Below are positions 12,530-24,034 of a DNA stretch of 64,000 bases, piece by piece. The stretch spans positions 19,716,001 to 19,780,000 of the forward strand of contig JBHGNT010000014.1 in assembly GCA_043228905.1 (NCBI GenBank). The letters run 5' to 3'. The position numbers and the translations under genes were made by a program. The notes beneath the pieces are model-generated. The model made no database searches. It was not told the DNA's origin and saw only the letters and a program-made list of their open reading frames with translations. Within the stretch, counting starts at the first letter, position 1, and every line of letters begins with the position of its first letter. The DNA comes from Azolla caroliniana (taxonomy: Eukaryota; Polypodiophyta).

Positions 12530-13330
12530 TAGGAATCGGCAACGGCTCGGCTCAAGCCTAAACCGTTTAGATAAACCGGTTTAGACCGGTTTGGCGGTTT
12601 GGCGGCTCGGCTCGACTCGGCTTAGGTTTGAGTCGGGTTAAACGGTTTGAGCTCGGCTCGGCTCGGCTCAAGTTGTGCTAAACCGGCTCAAACCGGCTAA
12701 GCCGATTATTAAAATTAGGTCACAGTAAAAGTTAAAACACTTAAAAAGTTAAAACACTTAAAAAGGTTAAAGTCTACAGTCTTAAGACTTAAGTCTTACA
12801 CTACGACTCACAATCTACAGTCTACAGAGATCAGAGAGAGAGAGCTCGGAGAGGGGCTCGAGAGGGAGACTGAGGGAGAGCGACTGAGTGAGAGAGGATC
12901 TCCTGCAGGCTGCAACCTTCACCCTTTACCCTTCTACAATCGTCCTTAAATTTTGATCCTTGCAAACTGTTTCAATCGTCCTTAAATTCACTAATTGTTC
13001 AGTGTTTTACTTGTTTTTATCGGTCTTCATCAAGTCTTTAGTGTTTTACTTGTTCACTAATTGTTCAGTGTTTTACTTGTTTAGGGTTAGGAGGATTTAA
13101 CATATATTTCAATTTGTCAAGTTACAATAATCCAAACCGCTTCCCAAACCGCTTTCCAAACCGTTTCCTAAACCAGTTTAGACTAAACCGGTTTAGCCTA
13201 AACCAGTTTAGGGACTGGTTCGGTTCGGTTTGGTTCAAGTTTGAGAACCATTAAACGGTTTAGGCTTAGCCGGTTTGGCTTGGATAAGGCCAAACCGGCT
13301 AAGCCTAAACCGAGCCGTTGCCGATTCCTA
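12530..13330. mobile_element. Non-autonomous hAT-type DNA transposon
   Basis: This 801-bp element has perfect 21-bp terminal inverted repeats (beginning TAGGAATCGGCAACGG) and is flanked by identical 8-bp direct repeats, GTTTTGAG. An 8-bp duplication and a terminus starting TAGG fit the hAT superfamily. The ends are packed with AAACCGG/CCGGTTT and GGCTCGG words in both orientations, as in hAT subterminal repeats. No transposase reading frame is present, so it would need an enzyme from elsewhere. The interior has a short direct repeat (TTCACTAATTGTTCAGTG at about 12987 and 13048). Perfect ends and target duplication point to a fairly recent insertion. Confidence 0.9.
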
Positions 13331-13338
13331 GTTTTGAG
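13331..13338. repeat. Right 8-bp target-site duplication of hAT element
   Basis: GTTTTGAG, identical to 12522-12529. Confidence 0.93.
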
Positions 13339-14995
13339 CCATGAACTTTTTCCTTGTTTTAGATAATGATGCACGACTGGTGCCTAGCTGAAAATATTAT
13401 GTTCATGTAGCACCACTTGTTGCGGTAAATAAAGTTATGGCTTCAACGATTCTCTGACGAAATATATCCAATTTCTTTCACCTGTCTATTAGTTTTTCTT
13501 TATAGAAAACTCTAGGGTATAGAACGAGGCGTCAAACTTGTCGTGAAGCCCCCATGGGAATCTTTGTATGCACATAACATAAAATCATCGACCATAAGAG
13601 AGATGGGAACACGTGTTCCTTGCTTTCTTATTCCTCAAAAGTTTCGATATTTGTTGTTGTAGGTATGTCTGTCTACCTATCCTTTTCCACTTAAAAACAC
13701 ACTCACACCTTAACTAGGTTTGTATCACACAACCGTAGCCTACTCACAATTGTAGCCCTACTCCTCCACGATGATTGTGTCTATATAGCTTACTACCTCA
13801 TTTGAAAATCCTCATAGAAATTTCATTGTGTGATCATGCCTTCCAATTAAATATGAATGTTTTCATTTCACTTTGTACAAAATATTGCTCAAGGATATGT
13901 ACCTGTGAAGTACGGCCTTGACATTGAAAACTATTTACTTTACTATAATTGTGTTTGCAAAAAAATAGGGAAACATCTCACATGTGAGAGTGTGTGACTC
14001 GAGTAACTTGCCATTCATAAAAGTCATGGAGTCAAGGTTTGTGCATCATTGTCCATCACATCTAGACTCCTTAGGTTTGATTCAAGGCATTGATTGGGCC
14101 ACATAAAAGGTGTGTTACTATTGGCTTCCTCAAGTTTGTGATGATCTTTTAGCCAATCCCATCTTGAAGTTTTTCATCCCTTACATGTCAATGACGAATC
14201 CTGCTAGTGGTATATTAACTATGTTGTCTATCATATTAAAGATAAAAAATTAAACAAGTTTGGAATTTGAGCATTAGAATTCAATTAAGTGTAAATGGGA
14301 TCACACATGGGTTTGGGGAGAGATAATAATCCATGGAAAACGTTAAGCACCGATATGCTTGCAATTATGGGCATGAAAGGCACATATCCACAACTCGTTG
14401 ACAAGAAAATGGTTTCAATTCGGAGGTGACCAATTAAATAATCAACCTCTACACAAATATGAGCATCAACTGGTTGTGGAATTCTGAAGATAGTTCCCAC
14501 TTTGTATGTAACAATGTTTGTGTCTTGTAGTTCTGTCAAGATGGACTCAATTATTTTTCAAGCTTCCTTTGTAGAGTCACAAACTACCAATGTACAACAT
14601 AGTAGTTATAATATTCTCACTTATTGCAATACCTTGTCTTTTAATTCACAGGTGGTGTTTAATCTTTTCACATCTATTTGTTTTGTATGGGTGTGACACA
14701 AGGCAACAGAGAACATATCGACTGAATCAATTGCATTAAATTAGTGCATTAAGAGTGTAACATTCCACTAGGATTTAATGCCATTATGGAATTAAAGGCC
14801 TTCTTCGCACCAAGAAATCGGAGTTTGTATCACTTTTTTGTAGTACTTCTAAAGCATAAGACAACCATTCGGTGCCCTAACTTTCACAGTAAGCGAGGAA
14901 CAAGCACCAAACATGAAAATTGGCATCACCTCTACCAACCCCATTCCACTTTGGAGATGATATTAATGACAACTAGTATTGCTACATTATTAATT
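13339..14995. other. Intergenic, no supported feature
   Basis: AT-rich DNA between the hAT element and the LINE tail. Short ORFs here show no recognisable motif. Confidence 0.6.
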
Positions 14996-15008
14996 AAGTA
15001 ATTAACAA

Positions 15009-15121
15009 ATATTGATCAAAGGGAGATTCCTTGATTTGTGTATAAGCCTCCTTGTGTAGTCTCTTTGTAATAATCCTTCATAAGTAATGGGAAAGTAGCT
15101 TCATTTTGAAAAAAGAAGAAG
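15009..15121 (+). mobile_element. 113-bp 5'-truncated LINE tail
   Basis: The sequence matches the 3' end of the LINE at 26171-26284 (shared words AGGGAGATTCC, GTATAAGCCTCCTTGT, CTCTTTGTAATAATCCTTC, ATGGGAAAGTAGCTTCATTT). It ends in an A-rich GAAGAAGAAG tail. It is flanked by a 13-bp direct repeat, AAGTAATTAACAA, at 14996-15008 and 15122-15134. This is a very short insertion made by target-primed reverse transcription. Confidence 0.88.
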
Positions 15122-16219
15122 AAGTAATTAACAATAATTTATTTTTGAACTGATTAAAGGTGAAGCAAGCCATTAAATGCAATGATGAAGGACCTCAACA
15201 TAAACAAATGGGGCCAACGGCAATATAAGCAATTTTCAACCTATGTGAGGCATTTATTTTCATCCACCCTCTAATCATGGTTTATTTTCCTCTTTTGGAG
15301 GTCTTGAATCTTAACCTCCTATATCAATTGACAAACAATGTTATGAGCCGCTTTGTAAATTCAACAATAAAGCTATTAAAATGCAGTAGGATGCATGCGT
15401 CATTGGAAACCAATACTTCAATGGATTTCACAAAGGCTTCAAGCTTGTAAGAAAGAGGTGCACATTTCTAGACCTGGGTTTTTGTGAAAGGCATGTGCAT
15501 ATAACTAGGTTATGGGGTTTTGACAAGCTAGAAAAGGAGTCGGTCAAAAGTAGAAGAAAGCAAGCTGAAGGCAATAAGATTTCAAAGATAATTTTTTTAT
15601 GTGCTTCCATTGAAAGAAGTATGAGCAAGGCAATATAGTAATAGCCTTCTGGTGTTTTGTTCTTAATAATGTTTGAAGAAAATCGTTTATAAAAAAAGAA
15701 AGTAATAGTCAATAAAATGTTATGTGCTTGGATTCAGTGAAATATAAACAAGGCAATAACACTCAGAAACATGTTATAACTTATGAGCTTCAATTCAACG
15801 AAGTATGAACGAGGAATTGATCAGTTTTTGACTATCTCCACGACATATAAGAACCAAGCGAACAATGACAAAACATCTTAATTATTGGGGGGGGGGAGGG
15901 GTGTCCTAGGCTATAATCGAGGATCCCCCAATACTTGATTCCGTGATGAATGTCCATGCATTGGCCGGGGGTGTCCGCCAGCCAACAAAGGCTGATCTCG
16001 TGGACGAGACGGGACGATCTAAAACAAGCTCTCTAGAAATCCGGACATTGTGTGTGTGTGTCTCTCTCTCATTGTCTCATGGGCCAAATTTGGTCTTAGA
16101 AGACCTTCGTTAATATATCTTTCTCTCCCCATCAGGTCCTTTTTTGCAATCAACCAATCCGTCCGTCCGTCCGTCCGTCCATCCAATTCAGGCCATTTCT
16201 TTGAATTCGGTCCGCCCGC

Positions 16220-16225
16220 CACGTG
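16220..16225 (+). promoter_or_regulatory. G-box CACGTG
   Basis: CACGTG within GCCACGTGGC, a typical bZIP/bHLH site, about 0.9 kb upstream of the CRF-type start codon. Confidence 0.5.
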
Positions 16226-16290
16226 GCATTCCGTGCCATGGCCGCCACGCGGCAGGCGGGCGTACATCCCCAGGCTGGCGGGAAGGCCGC

Positions 16291-16296
16291 CACGTG
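16291..16296 (+). promoter_or_regulatory. Second G-box CACGTG
   Basis: CACGTG within CCGCCACGTGGAC, 71 bases after the first. A CACGTCA word follows at about 16322. Confidence 0.5.
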
Positions 16297-16494
16297 GACG
16301 GGTGGGCCGATAAGATCGTGACACGTCACCATCGTCTTTTCCATTCTGTCATTCTCCCAGACACACTCACAGTCTCTGTTTGTCTGTTGGTTCCACAGAG
16401 CGACTCGCAGAGCACGAGAATAAACAGAACCCTAACTAAAGACCGCCATAGCCAGATAGCTCTAGCTTCCTTGTAATCATACCTACCCACGCCT

Positions 16495-16531
<37 letters not shown>

Positions 16532-17099
16532 CTCTGCACAGACCGAGACACTGAGAAAAAACAAACCCTAGTAAAGAAAACAGCCGCCATAGAGCCAACC
16601 AGCCAGCTTCAACAAACTTCAAAGTAACATCGCCATCGCCATCGCCATCGCCATCGCCGTCCCCAAATAAAGAATAGGCCTTTCTCTTCCCTTCTCTTCT
16701 CTTCTTCACTCTAGCCAATGGTAATGCGGCTCTAAGTTCTCTCCCTCCTAGACCTCTCGCAGAAGAAGAAGAAACAATCTATTCGCTAGAGCTTCTTCTT
16801 TCTTCTCCGTCTCTGTAGAAATAAAGAAAAGAAAACTCTGCTCTCTTTAGGCACAGAGAATAGGAGTCGTCCTAAGATAGCCATAGCCAAATAGGCCCGT
16901 TCGACTTCCTCTCCGTCTCTGTAGAAATAGAGAAAAGAAACTCTACAATCTCCATAGCCAAATAGCTTCTTTTACCTGTTTCTTCTTCTTCATCTTCTTC
17001 TTCTTGTCGATCCCTCTCTGGTTTCTGTTAATCTCGATTTCCTAATCTCTACTCGTTTTCAAGTTCTATCTCTCTATCTATTTCCTTCTCTGAGTATTA

Positions 17100-18893
17100 A
17101 TGCATTATGACAATATGATGGCGAGTCTTGGTCAAGACAGAATGAATAAGGCCTCCATTGAACCTGCCGAATCTCATCCTCATCCTCGTCAATATGATGA
17201 AACCCTAACTATACATAACCCTCTGCTAAAGATTCGCCTCATCTGTACAGATCCTGATGCCACAGATTCTTCCAGCGATGAAGACGAAGACGAAGACGAA
17301 GTGTCTAGAAGAAGGGGAAGATTTCCATTGAAACGCATTATAAGGGAGATATATATTCCTGCGGATGAAAGTAACTCTGATTGTTTCAACTCATCAGCAG
17401 AAGCAACGATTTCGCCGCTGCCTCCTTATAACGTGGTTGAAGCTTCCACTGAGCCTTGCCTAAGATTTTCCCAGGCATTTCCGTGGTATGGATCATTAAA
17501 GAATGCAGATACTTCGAAGCAGGAGGAAATAGAGAAGAAGGTTGCAGGAAAGGGTAATGGAAAGGAGAAGAAGGATAGGCTTGATGGCGATGGCGATGGC
17601 CGAGTAACGAGCAAAACGAAGAAGTCTAGATCCAATGAACCAATACCGAGGGAGGGATCATCAAATGGAATTACAGTGAAGAGTGAAGGATCACCAAATG
17701 GATTTGCAGTGAAGAGTGAAGGATCACCAAGTGGATTTGCAGTGAAGAGTGAAGGATCACCAAGTGGATTTGCAGTGAAGAGTGAAGGATCACCAAATGG
17801 ATTTGCAGTGGGAAGAGAAAGATCATCAAATGGATTTGCAGCGAAAAGAGAAGGATCATCAAATGGATTTGCAGTGAAAAGAGAGGGATCATCAAATGGA
17901 TTCACGATGAAGAGAGGAAGAGGATCATCAGAAGGATTCATGGTGAGGAGGAAAGCATCATCAGATGGATCAAACATGAAGGAGCATCAGCATCAGAGAT
18001 CTCCTCCTCATTGTAGCGCGGAATCTCCATCGTCCGTCTTCGAGATCTCGGCCTTCATCGAGGATCCACTCGATCCTCTGCCCACATCACATGGATCAGG
18101 TACTACTTATCACCATCACCATCACCATCACCATCACCATCACCATCACCATCACCATCACCATCACCATCACCATCACCATCACCATCACCATCACCAT
18201 CAACATCACCACCACCACCATCATCATCCTATGCATTCATGCCTGTTGTGGATTGGGATCCCATTTTTGGAATTGCCTTCTTTCATGTCAAGCTAATCCA
18301 TCCCTTGTGTTCCAGTCTCATGGGGAGGTTGTTCCGGCGGGAGCTTCGCAGCTTCGCAAGACTACTACTACAATGCCTGCCCGCGTAGTAGTTTCGAAGA
18401 CTACGATGGGTTCAGATCAAAGACAAAGCTCCTCGACACAATGAATGTGGAGAATGTGTCGGATCTCGGATCAAAGACGAAGCTCCTCGACACAATGAAT
18501 GTGGAGAATGTGTCGGACCTCGATCTTATGGTGCCTCCTCCTCCTCCTCCTCCTCCTCCTCCGCTCCTCCCCTTCCCCCTCCCCTTCCCCGAAGACAACC
18601 TTTTTTGTAATCGAACGTTCCGCCTGATCGATGCCGACATGCCCCAAGGCCTCGGAACCTTTGGTCTGGTGGATTTGGACTTGGACGAGTTTGCGATGTT
18701 CCGTGATGACGGGGAAAACATTATGAATTGTTTCAACTTTGATCTTGATATGGAAGAGCTCTCATGGGTAAGTGTTCCACATGGATGCCCAGTATGAATG
18801 GGATGTCTCCTTCAGGCGGAATTATATAAATTAAGATGGCATTGAATTATATTAAGTAATCTTATGTTGTAGGTTTTGCACATTAAGTCCTAA
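17100..18893 (+). CDS. CRF-domain protein lacking the AP2/ERF domain
   Basis: Exons 17100-18099, 18316-18767 and 18873-18893 give about 490 aa. An in-frame TGA precedes the ATG. Residues 44-86 match the N-terminal domain of cytokinin response factors: KIRLICTDPDATDSSSDEDE, a basic run, then KRIIREIYI. In CRFs an AP2/ERF DNA-binding domain follows; none is present in any frame. Residues 185-295 instead hold about ten 11-residue repeats (EGSPNGFAVKS type). Exon 1 ends with SPSSVFEISAFIEDP, like a CRF C-terminal motif. Exon 2 carries a duplicated 18-residue block (MNVENVSDL), a proline run and an acidic/aromatic tail. Intron 1 is inferred from the donor at 18100 (phase 1) and acceptor at 18315, which restore a long frame. 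If intron 2 (donor GTAAGT at 18768) is not used, the stop is at 18795-18797 and the protein is 493 aa. It would be nuclear if it is a regulator; DNA binding is not expected. Confidence 0.72.
17652..17984 (+). repeat. Coding minisatellite, 33-bp unit
   Basis: About ten tandem copies of a 33-bp unit encode 11 residues. Central copies are nearly identical, the last ones divergent and of altered length. The repeat keeps the reading frame. Confidence 0.9.
18111..18227 (+). repeat. CACCAT hexanucleotide repeat in intron 1
   Basis: An uninterrupted CAC/CAT run (30 codons), one CAA, then eight more histidine codons. It lies inside the inferred intron 18100-18315. Confidence 0.9.
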
Positions 18894-21800
18894 ATATCAA
18901 TCCTAAACCTTAAAACCCCAATAGAAGAAAAATACCCCAATATCACATCATGTGGAGACCTTTGTACGCTGACTCATCAACACTACTATACCCTAAACCT
19001 TAGGAGTGAGCACATTCCAAGATTATATATTGAAGAGATTTTTATTTACTAAACCATGAGGAAGTCCCAAGGTTACATAGTTATATGAGTTCTTTGTCTC
19101 GAGAACTCTTTTTGTCCTTATTCCTATGTGTAATCAATCCGTGGGGGCAACTTGTAATTTTGTAAGATGTTTTGAATGTGAGCTATTAGACATTTGAGAT
19201 GAGTTCTTGAGCAATATAAATATTAAAACCATCTTACTCTGACAACCACCATTGTGGCGAATGAGTTCCTTCGGTGAACAAAGAAATTCAATGTGGCTTC
19301 GTCGTTCTAGTCGAATTGGAAGTTGATTGCTTTACTATTTCTTTGTTTCTCATGAGCATTCGTTCATAGTAGCATGTAACCCTTATGTTGGTTATAAGTA
19401 GGTGTGACATGTTGTAACCATCAATCCCCATATGTTTTAACTCTCTCTTGTAGATTCAATGATCAATGAACACATCTACATAAAAGTTATTAAACATGAA
19501 AATAAGTCAAGATGTGTATGGAAATCCTTACAAATAAATTGGACTTGGGTCAGATCCTTTAAGGTAAGAAAAGGTTTTATTTGATCTTTCCAATGTTGTG
19601 TGTCAACATTAGCAATGGGCCCGGTTTTCGCTCAAACCGAACTGAACTGTTAAACCGTGGCTGAATGGTTTATTGGTTCGAAGATAAATAAACAGTTTGG
19701 TTTGGTTTCAAATGTTATTATTCGGTTCGGTTTGGTTTTGAATTTCATGGTTTAGCGGTTTATCACTGTCTGTTTATAGGTTAAAAAATATGTACTTCTA
19801 AATTTTCCCTATAACTTTGAACTTTCAATTTTAAACTTATTAAATTTGATATGCATTACATGTAAAATTTCCTTTTCATTTATGATGATCAAATTTATGA
19901 TAAGTACATATGATGAACAAATTTATGATGATTTTCTCACACAAATTTTAATAAGTATGATGATCAATATCCGTCAAAAAAGGTTTGGTTTGGTTTGGTT
20001 TGAATTTATGATAAACTTGAATTCCCATTGTTTGTTAATCCAATCTACCATCCATGTGTTACTAATAAGACATTGACACACGTAATTTGTTGTGACTTTG
20101 GCTGGCAAGTTTTTATGACCCTCCAAATGACCAATCTAACTCATACATAACCTAAAGCAAATATGGAATTGGGGTTTGCAAGTTATAAAGTAGTCGTAAC
20201 TAAGACCATGAATCTTGATGATCGATAGGGATACAAAACCTTGATCTAGCTATTCTAAATTCTAGAATTCTTCTTTGGGATTCTTATACACCATCCCCTA
20301 TAGTAACTCAACCAAATCACCCACACAATCACATTGTCCTCTAAGAGTTTGTGTACACTCCCATCCCAACACTCAAGATAAATACTGACACCTCAAGTTG
20401 CAAGGAAATTGAGTTTTCTCTTTTCGGTGGAAGGGGACCACCCCAAATACTTCAATATACTTTGCCATGACCTCACTAGACGGTGAAGGATCACTAACCC
20501 AATACATTTGTCTTGCCTATAACTGTTAATAACATGCCACAAAGAACTTGTAATCTTTGTGTTAACATGTTGAATACCATCTTTCTCTATGAAAGAATCC
20601 AACAATTTTGGCCCATTGTTGTTGGGCCTCAAACATGGCTTTGTAATGTTATATCGTGAGGCTCTTAAAAAACAAAATTTGATAATTTGTTAATGGTTGT
20701 GCAATGCTAGATTTGCCATATGATATTGAAAGTCCTATCGCCTCTTTGTCTCATGACCATACTGTCCAATTATCACTATTGGATATGTGACAATAGAAAA
20801 GGGCATCCTTGTTTGACATTAAGATTGGCATGATATATAAAACCCTCTCCCAATGTGCATATCAACCTTGACATACATTCACCAAATCCGAGGTGAGACA
20901 TCAACGCTTTCACAAATGGCCAATTCACATTACCGTATGCACAATTAAGATTGACATGCTATATAGAACCCTCTCCCAATGTGCATATCAACCTCGATAT
21001 ACATTCACCAAACCTAAGGTGAGACATCAACGCTTTCACAAATGGCCAATTCACATTACCGTATGTGTTTTCAAGATCTAACTCACCATATTCTTTTCTC
21101 TTGGTTTTTCTCCTTGCCATAGTCCCTAGTACCTACCCATGTATACATCAAGAATATTGAGTAGGATCTTCCTTCTACATACAAATCCATCTTGGGATTT
21201 GTCAATAATTATAGGGATAAAATCTTGCAACCTATTAGCAAAAATGACATTGGCATATATATCTTATATACTTTGCCAATTATTAAATTGGTTGCCAATG
21301 AGTAAACGATGATGGAGAGGGACTTTTGACATCAACTTTATTAATACATTCATTCATGATCTGGGTGTGATGTTCAGCAATAAAAGCCTCCTTTCCTATG
21401 AACTTTTTCTCAAGGTGATGTGTTAATTATGGCATATGTGGAATGCTTTTGTTATTTATGCCGGATATGGAGTTCAAAGTTACATTCAATGTTTAAAAGG
21501 TAATGTCCTATGTATATTTGAATTAAAACACCTTGAATAAAGCAATCAACTATGTTCGTGGAGGACACCAAAATTGGGACCACACTCCATTTCCTAGTTA
21601 GCGATGATTTTCAACATCTTAGTGTATTGTCATTAGTGGGGAACATGCCGAATTAAGCTTTCCAAATTGTAGAAATGCTCGAAAGGATGTTAAAAATACT
21701 TGCACTGCACTTTGCATTGGTGTCTTCGAAAGGTTATTTTTAATAATTGCAAACACCTGAGGATTATTGGACAAAACTCACATATACAAAGATAAAAACG

Positions 21801-24024
21801 TGCATAATCCCATTAATAAGGATTTGTGGTACCTATCATAAGTGCAAGAAAGAAGTATATGAACCGAGTTCATAAAATCAACGATATTGTTGGGAGGGTG
21901 TCAATTGATATGGGAATGGTGGCATTTGTATATTTAAGCTAATCCATTGATGAACCCAAACATATAGTATTCAAAAGATGACATTCTAAAAACTTCTCCA
22001 ATGCACATTCATGAATTTTAGTTAGTGAACGCATTGACCTAAATGTTTCGTGTAGGAATCCTAGCCTTTTTTTTTTTTTGAAAGTTTGATCTCACACATC
22101 ATGAAGCATGGCAAGCTAGTGGCATTTGTAGTTTGCATAGAAATGATTTTGTTGGGGAATCACAAAAGGGCAAATTGCTATAATGCAAAGATAAGTGAAA
22201 AAAATCCTATTCTCTAAGAGGAAGATCACGATAAATTAAACCTCATCATTATTCATGTTTAACTAATATTAGTATTTATAATGCTCCAAACAGTAAGCAC
22301 TTAGTAACATAATCATCTTGTTTAATTCAATTCAAATTCATGAACTTTACCCAATTCCAACACATTGTTCATGCCCAATTACGCATCGGGTGAAACGGAA
22401 CTCTCATACAATATACTTGATTAAAGGGAAAATAAATTATTGAACTCTTATGGATTGGTTGGGGGCCGGGGGATTGATATTTTGAGAATTACAAGGGCCA
22501 TAATCAAGGTTATCATTTGCATGAGGGGTGTTTTTTTACATTGCCGCACAATATTTACCTTGGCTAAGATATTTGAGGTTTTAAATGCTAACGTCCAATT
22601 GGTACACTTTCAAACAATTGTCAGTACCCATCGATCTCCCTGTTTTGAAAGAGTCATGTTTATGTACTACATTATTACATACATTGTCATATTTAATTTA
22701 ATTGGGAAGAATGGAAAATGATATTCTACTTTGTGATCTTAACAATCTCGACTCACACACTTTATACATGACCTATGGGACCAAAGTGACATGTGGGAGA
22801 TTTTTATTGATGAATGTTGTGATTGAGACAAAAATTTGTGTAGGGATAGATTAGGGTTGAAAAAGTAGGGAAAGCAATGTTGGATAGTGGAACATTATAA
22901 TGCGTTGGGGATTATGAATGGTGAAAATTTCTATCTAGTAATGGATCGTATGTGGTAAATTGATAATCAAGTTCCTATTCAATCTTCAAACATTGACGTT
23001 ATCAAGAAAAGGAAAGAGGACATTTCCTCTAAATTTGAATTAGATAGGACATATCTCATTATGAATCACGTTAACATCCTCATACATTGACGTTTGCCAT
23101 TATAATGGAAAAAACAACAAAACATTGATCTTGTGATGGATGCAAGGGCAATCACTTTTTTTCTAATTATGAATCATAAGAATGTAACCAATAGGTATCA
23201 ATAATCCATAAACATTGTTCCACCATGAATGTAAATATGAACATTAATCTTTTTGTCATTGCATATAGATGCTCAACATGAGTTGCTCTTGTTTTTTGCT
23301 CCATGTCATGTGGCATACTTGTCCTTGCTTGAAAAAATGTTGGCTTAATATCCAATAATAGATGGTTACTAACAAAAGCTAGTTATAATAACAACAAATA
23401 GATGTACATAATCTATATATCAACTAGAATGTCAAGGAAATTTGATAATTAGAAATAGAGAGACATTACACTAGAGTTAATATTTAAATACGTAGTAAAG
23501 TTAGATTTGATAAAGTGATTTATGTGACAAAGTGCTACTTGAAAATAACTAGAAAAAAACAAGGGAAACTTTGATTGGGGAAATACCACGATGTAAATGA
23601 GAGTACTAAGGGTCTATAGGGTCAATATATCATATCATCTCCCACAATGAGGGGCAAATTTGATATTTCCCATTAAACTAGAGGCATTGGAGTCAATGTA
23701 TTGTGTGAATAATTAAGATTTTAAGGTTTAGAACTCATAAATCACATGTGGGAATTTAAAAAGATGCATCTTTGCTATCGCGATTTCCGAAGATTTTTCT
23801 TTTCGTGTTTTTGAAAAGTTGATCCTCTAAGGACTCTCTAGGAGTTTGTTTTCAAAGGACCGTCATTTTCAAAGAAGAAAATGATCTTTGGTCTTCATAC
23901 TTAACACATGGCTAAACAAACAAAAGAACTTGAGAAAACAAAATAATGTAAAATGCGTATGTGAAGAAGACTATTTTGTATCCATAAATATCAAAAGTTC
24001 ACTAGGCCTTACATGTGTAAATCA
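18894..24024. other. Intergenic with transposon relics
   Basis: No host gene recognised. 19612-20040 is rich in GGTTTGGTTTGG and AAACCG words like the ends of the hAT element at 12.5 kb, but without clear terminal repeats. A decayed LINE lies at 20821-21290. The remainder is AT-rich without supported features. Confidence 0.6.
20821..21290 (-). pseudogene. Decayed LINE reverse transcriptase fragment
   Basis: Read on the minus strand, broken frames give phrases typical of plant L1 reverse transcriptase: IYANVIFANRLQDFIPII, then DKSQDGFVCRRKILLNIL, then NVNWPFVKALMSHLRFGEC. The last segment is present twice because of a 126-bp tandem duplication (AAGATTGGCATG at 20821, AAGATTGACATG at 20947). 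Many stops make this an old relic. Confidence 0.7.
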
Positions 24025-24034
24025 ATATGATATG

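Larger units (their letters stand above)
15135..17099 (+). other. Upstream region and pyrimidine-rich leader of the CRF-type gene
   Basis: No gene is supported here. From about 16020 the sequence becomes rich in CT runs and simple repeats: GTCC units at 16157-16184, (CT)n at 16496-16528, CATCGC units at 16628-16664. A block containing CCGTCTCTGTAGAAATA occurs twice, near 16807 and 16913. It resembles promoter plus a long 5' UTR. The start site cannot be placed from sequence alone. Confidence 0.5.

Noticed and set aside
16326-16718. 130-codon minus-strand ORF upstream of the CRF-type gene
   Set aside because: Built from (CT)n and CATCGC repeats read backwards.
17426-17977. 183-codon minus-strand ORF over the CRF-type gene
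   Set aside because: It is the antisense reading of the 33-bp coding repeat; the plus strand has the recognisable domain.
18091-18444. Plus-strand ORF with a Thr-Ile repeat
   Set aside because: Out-of-frame reading of the CACCAT repeat.
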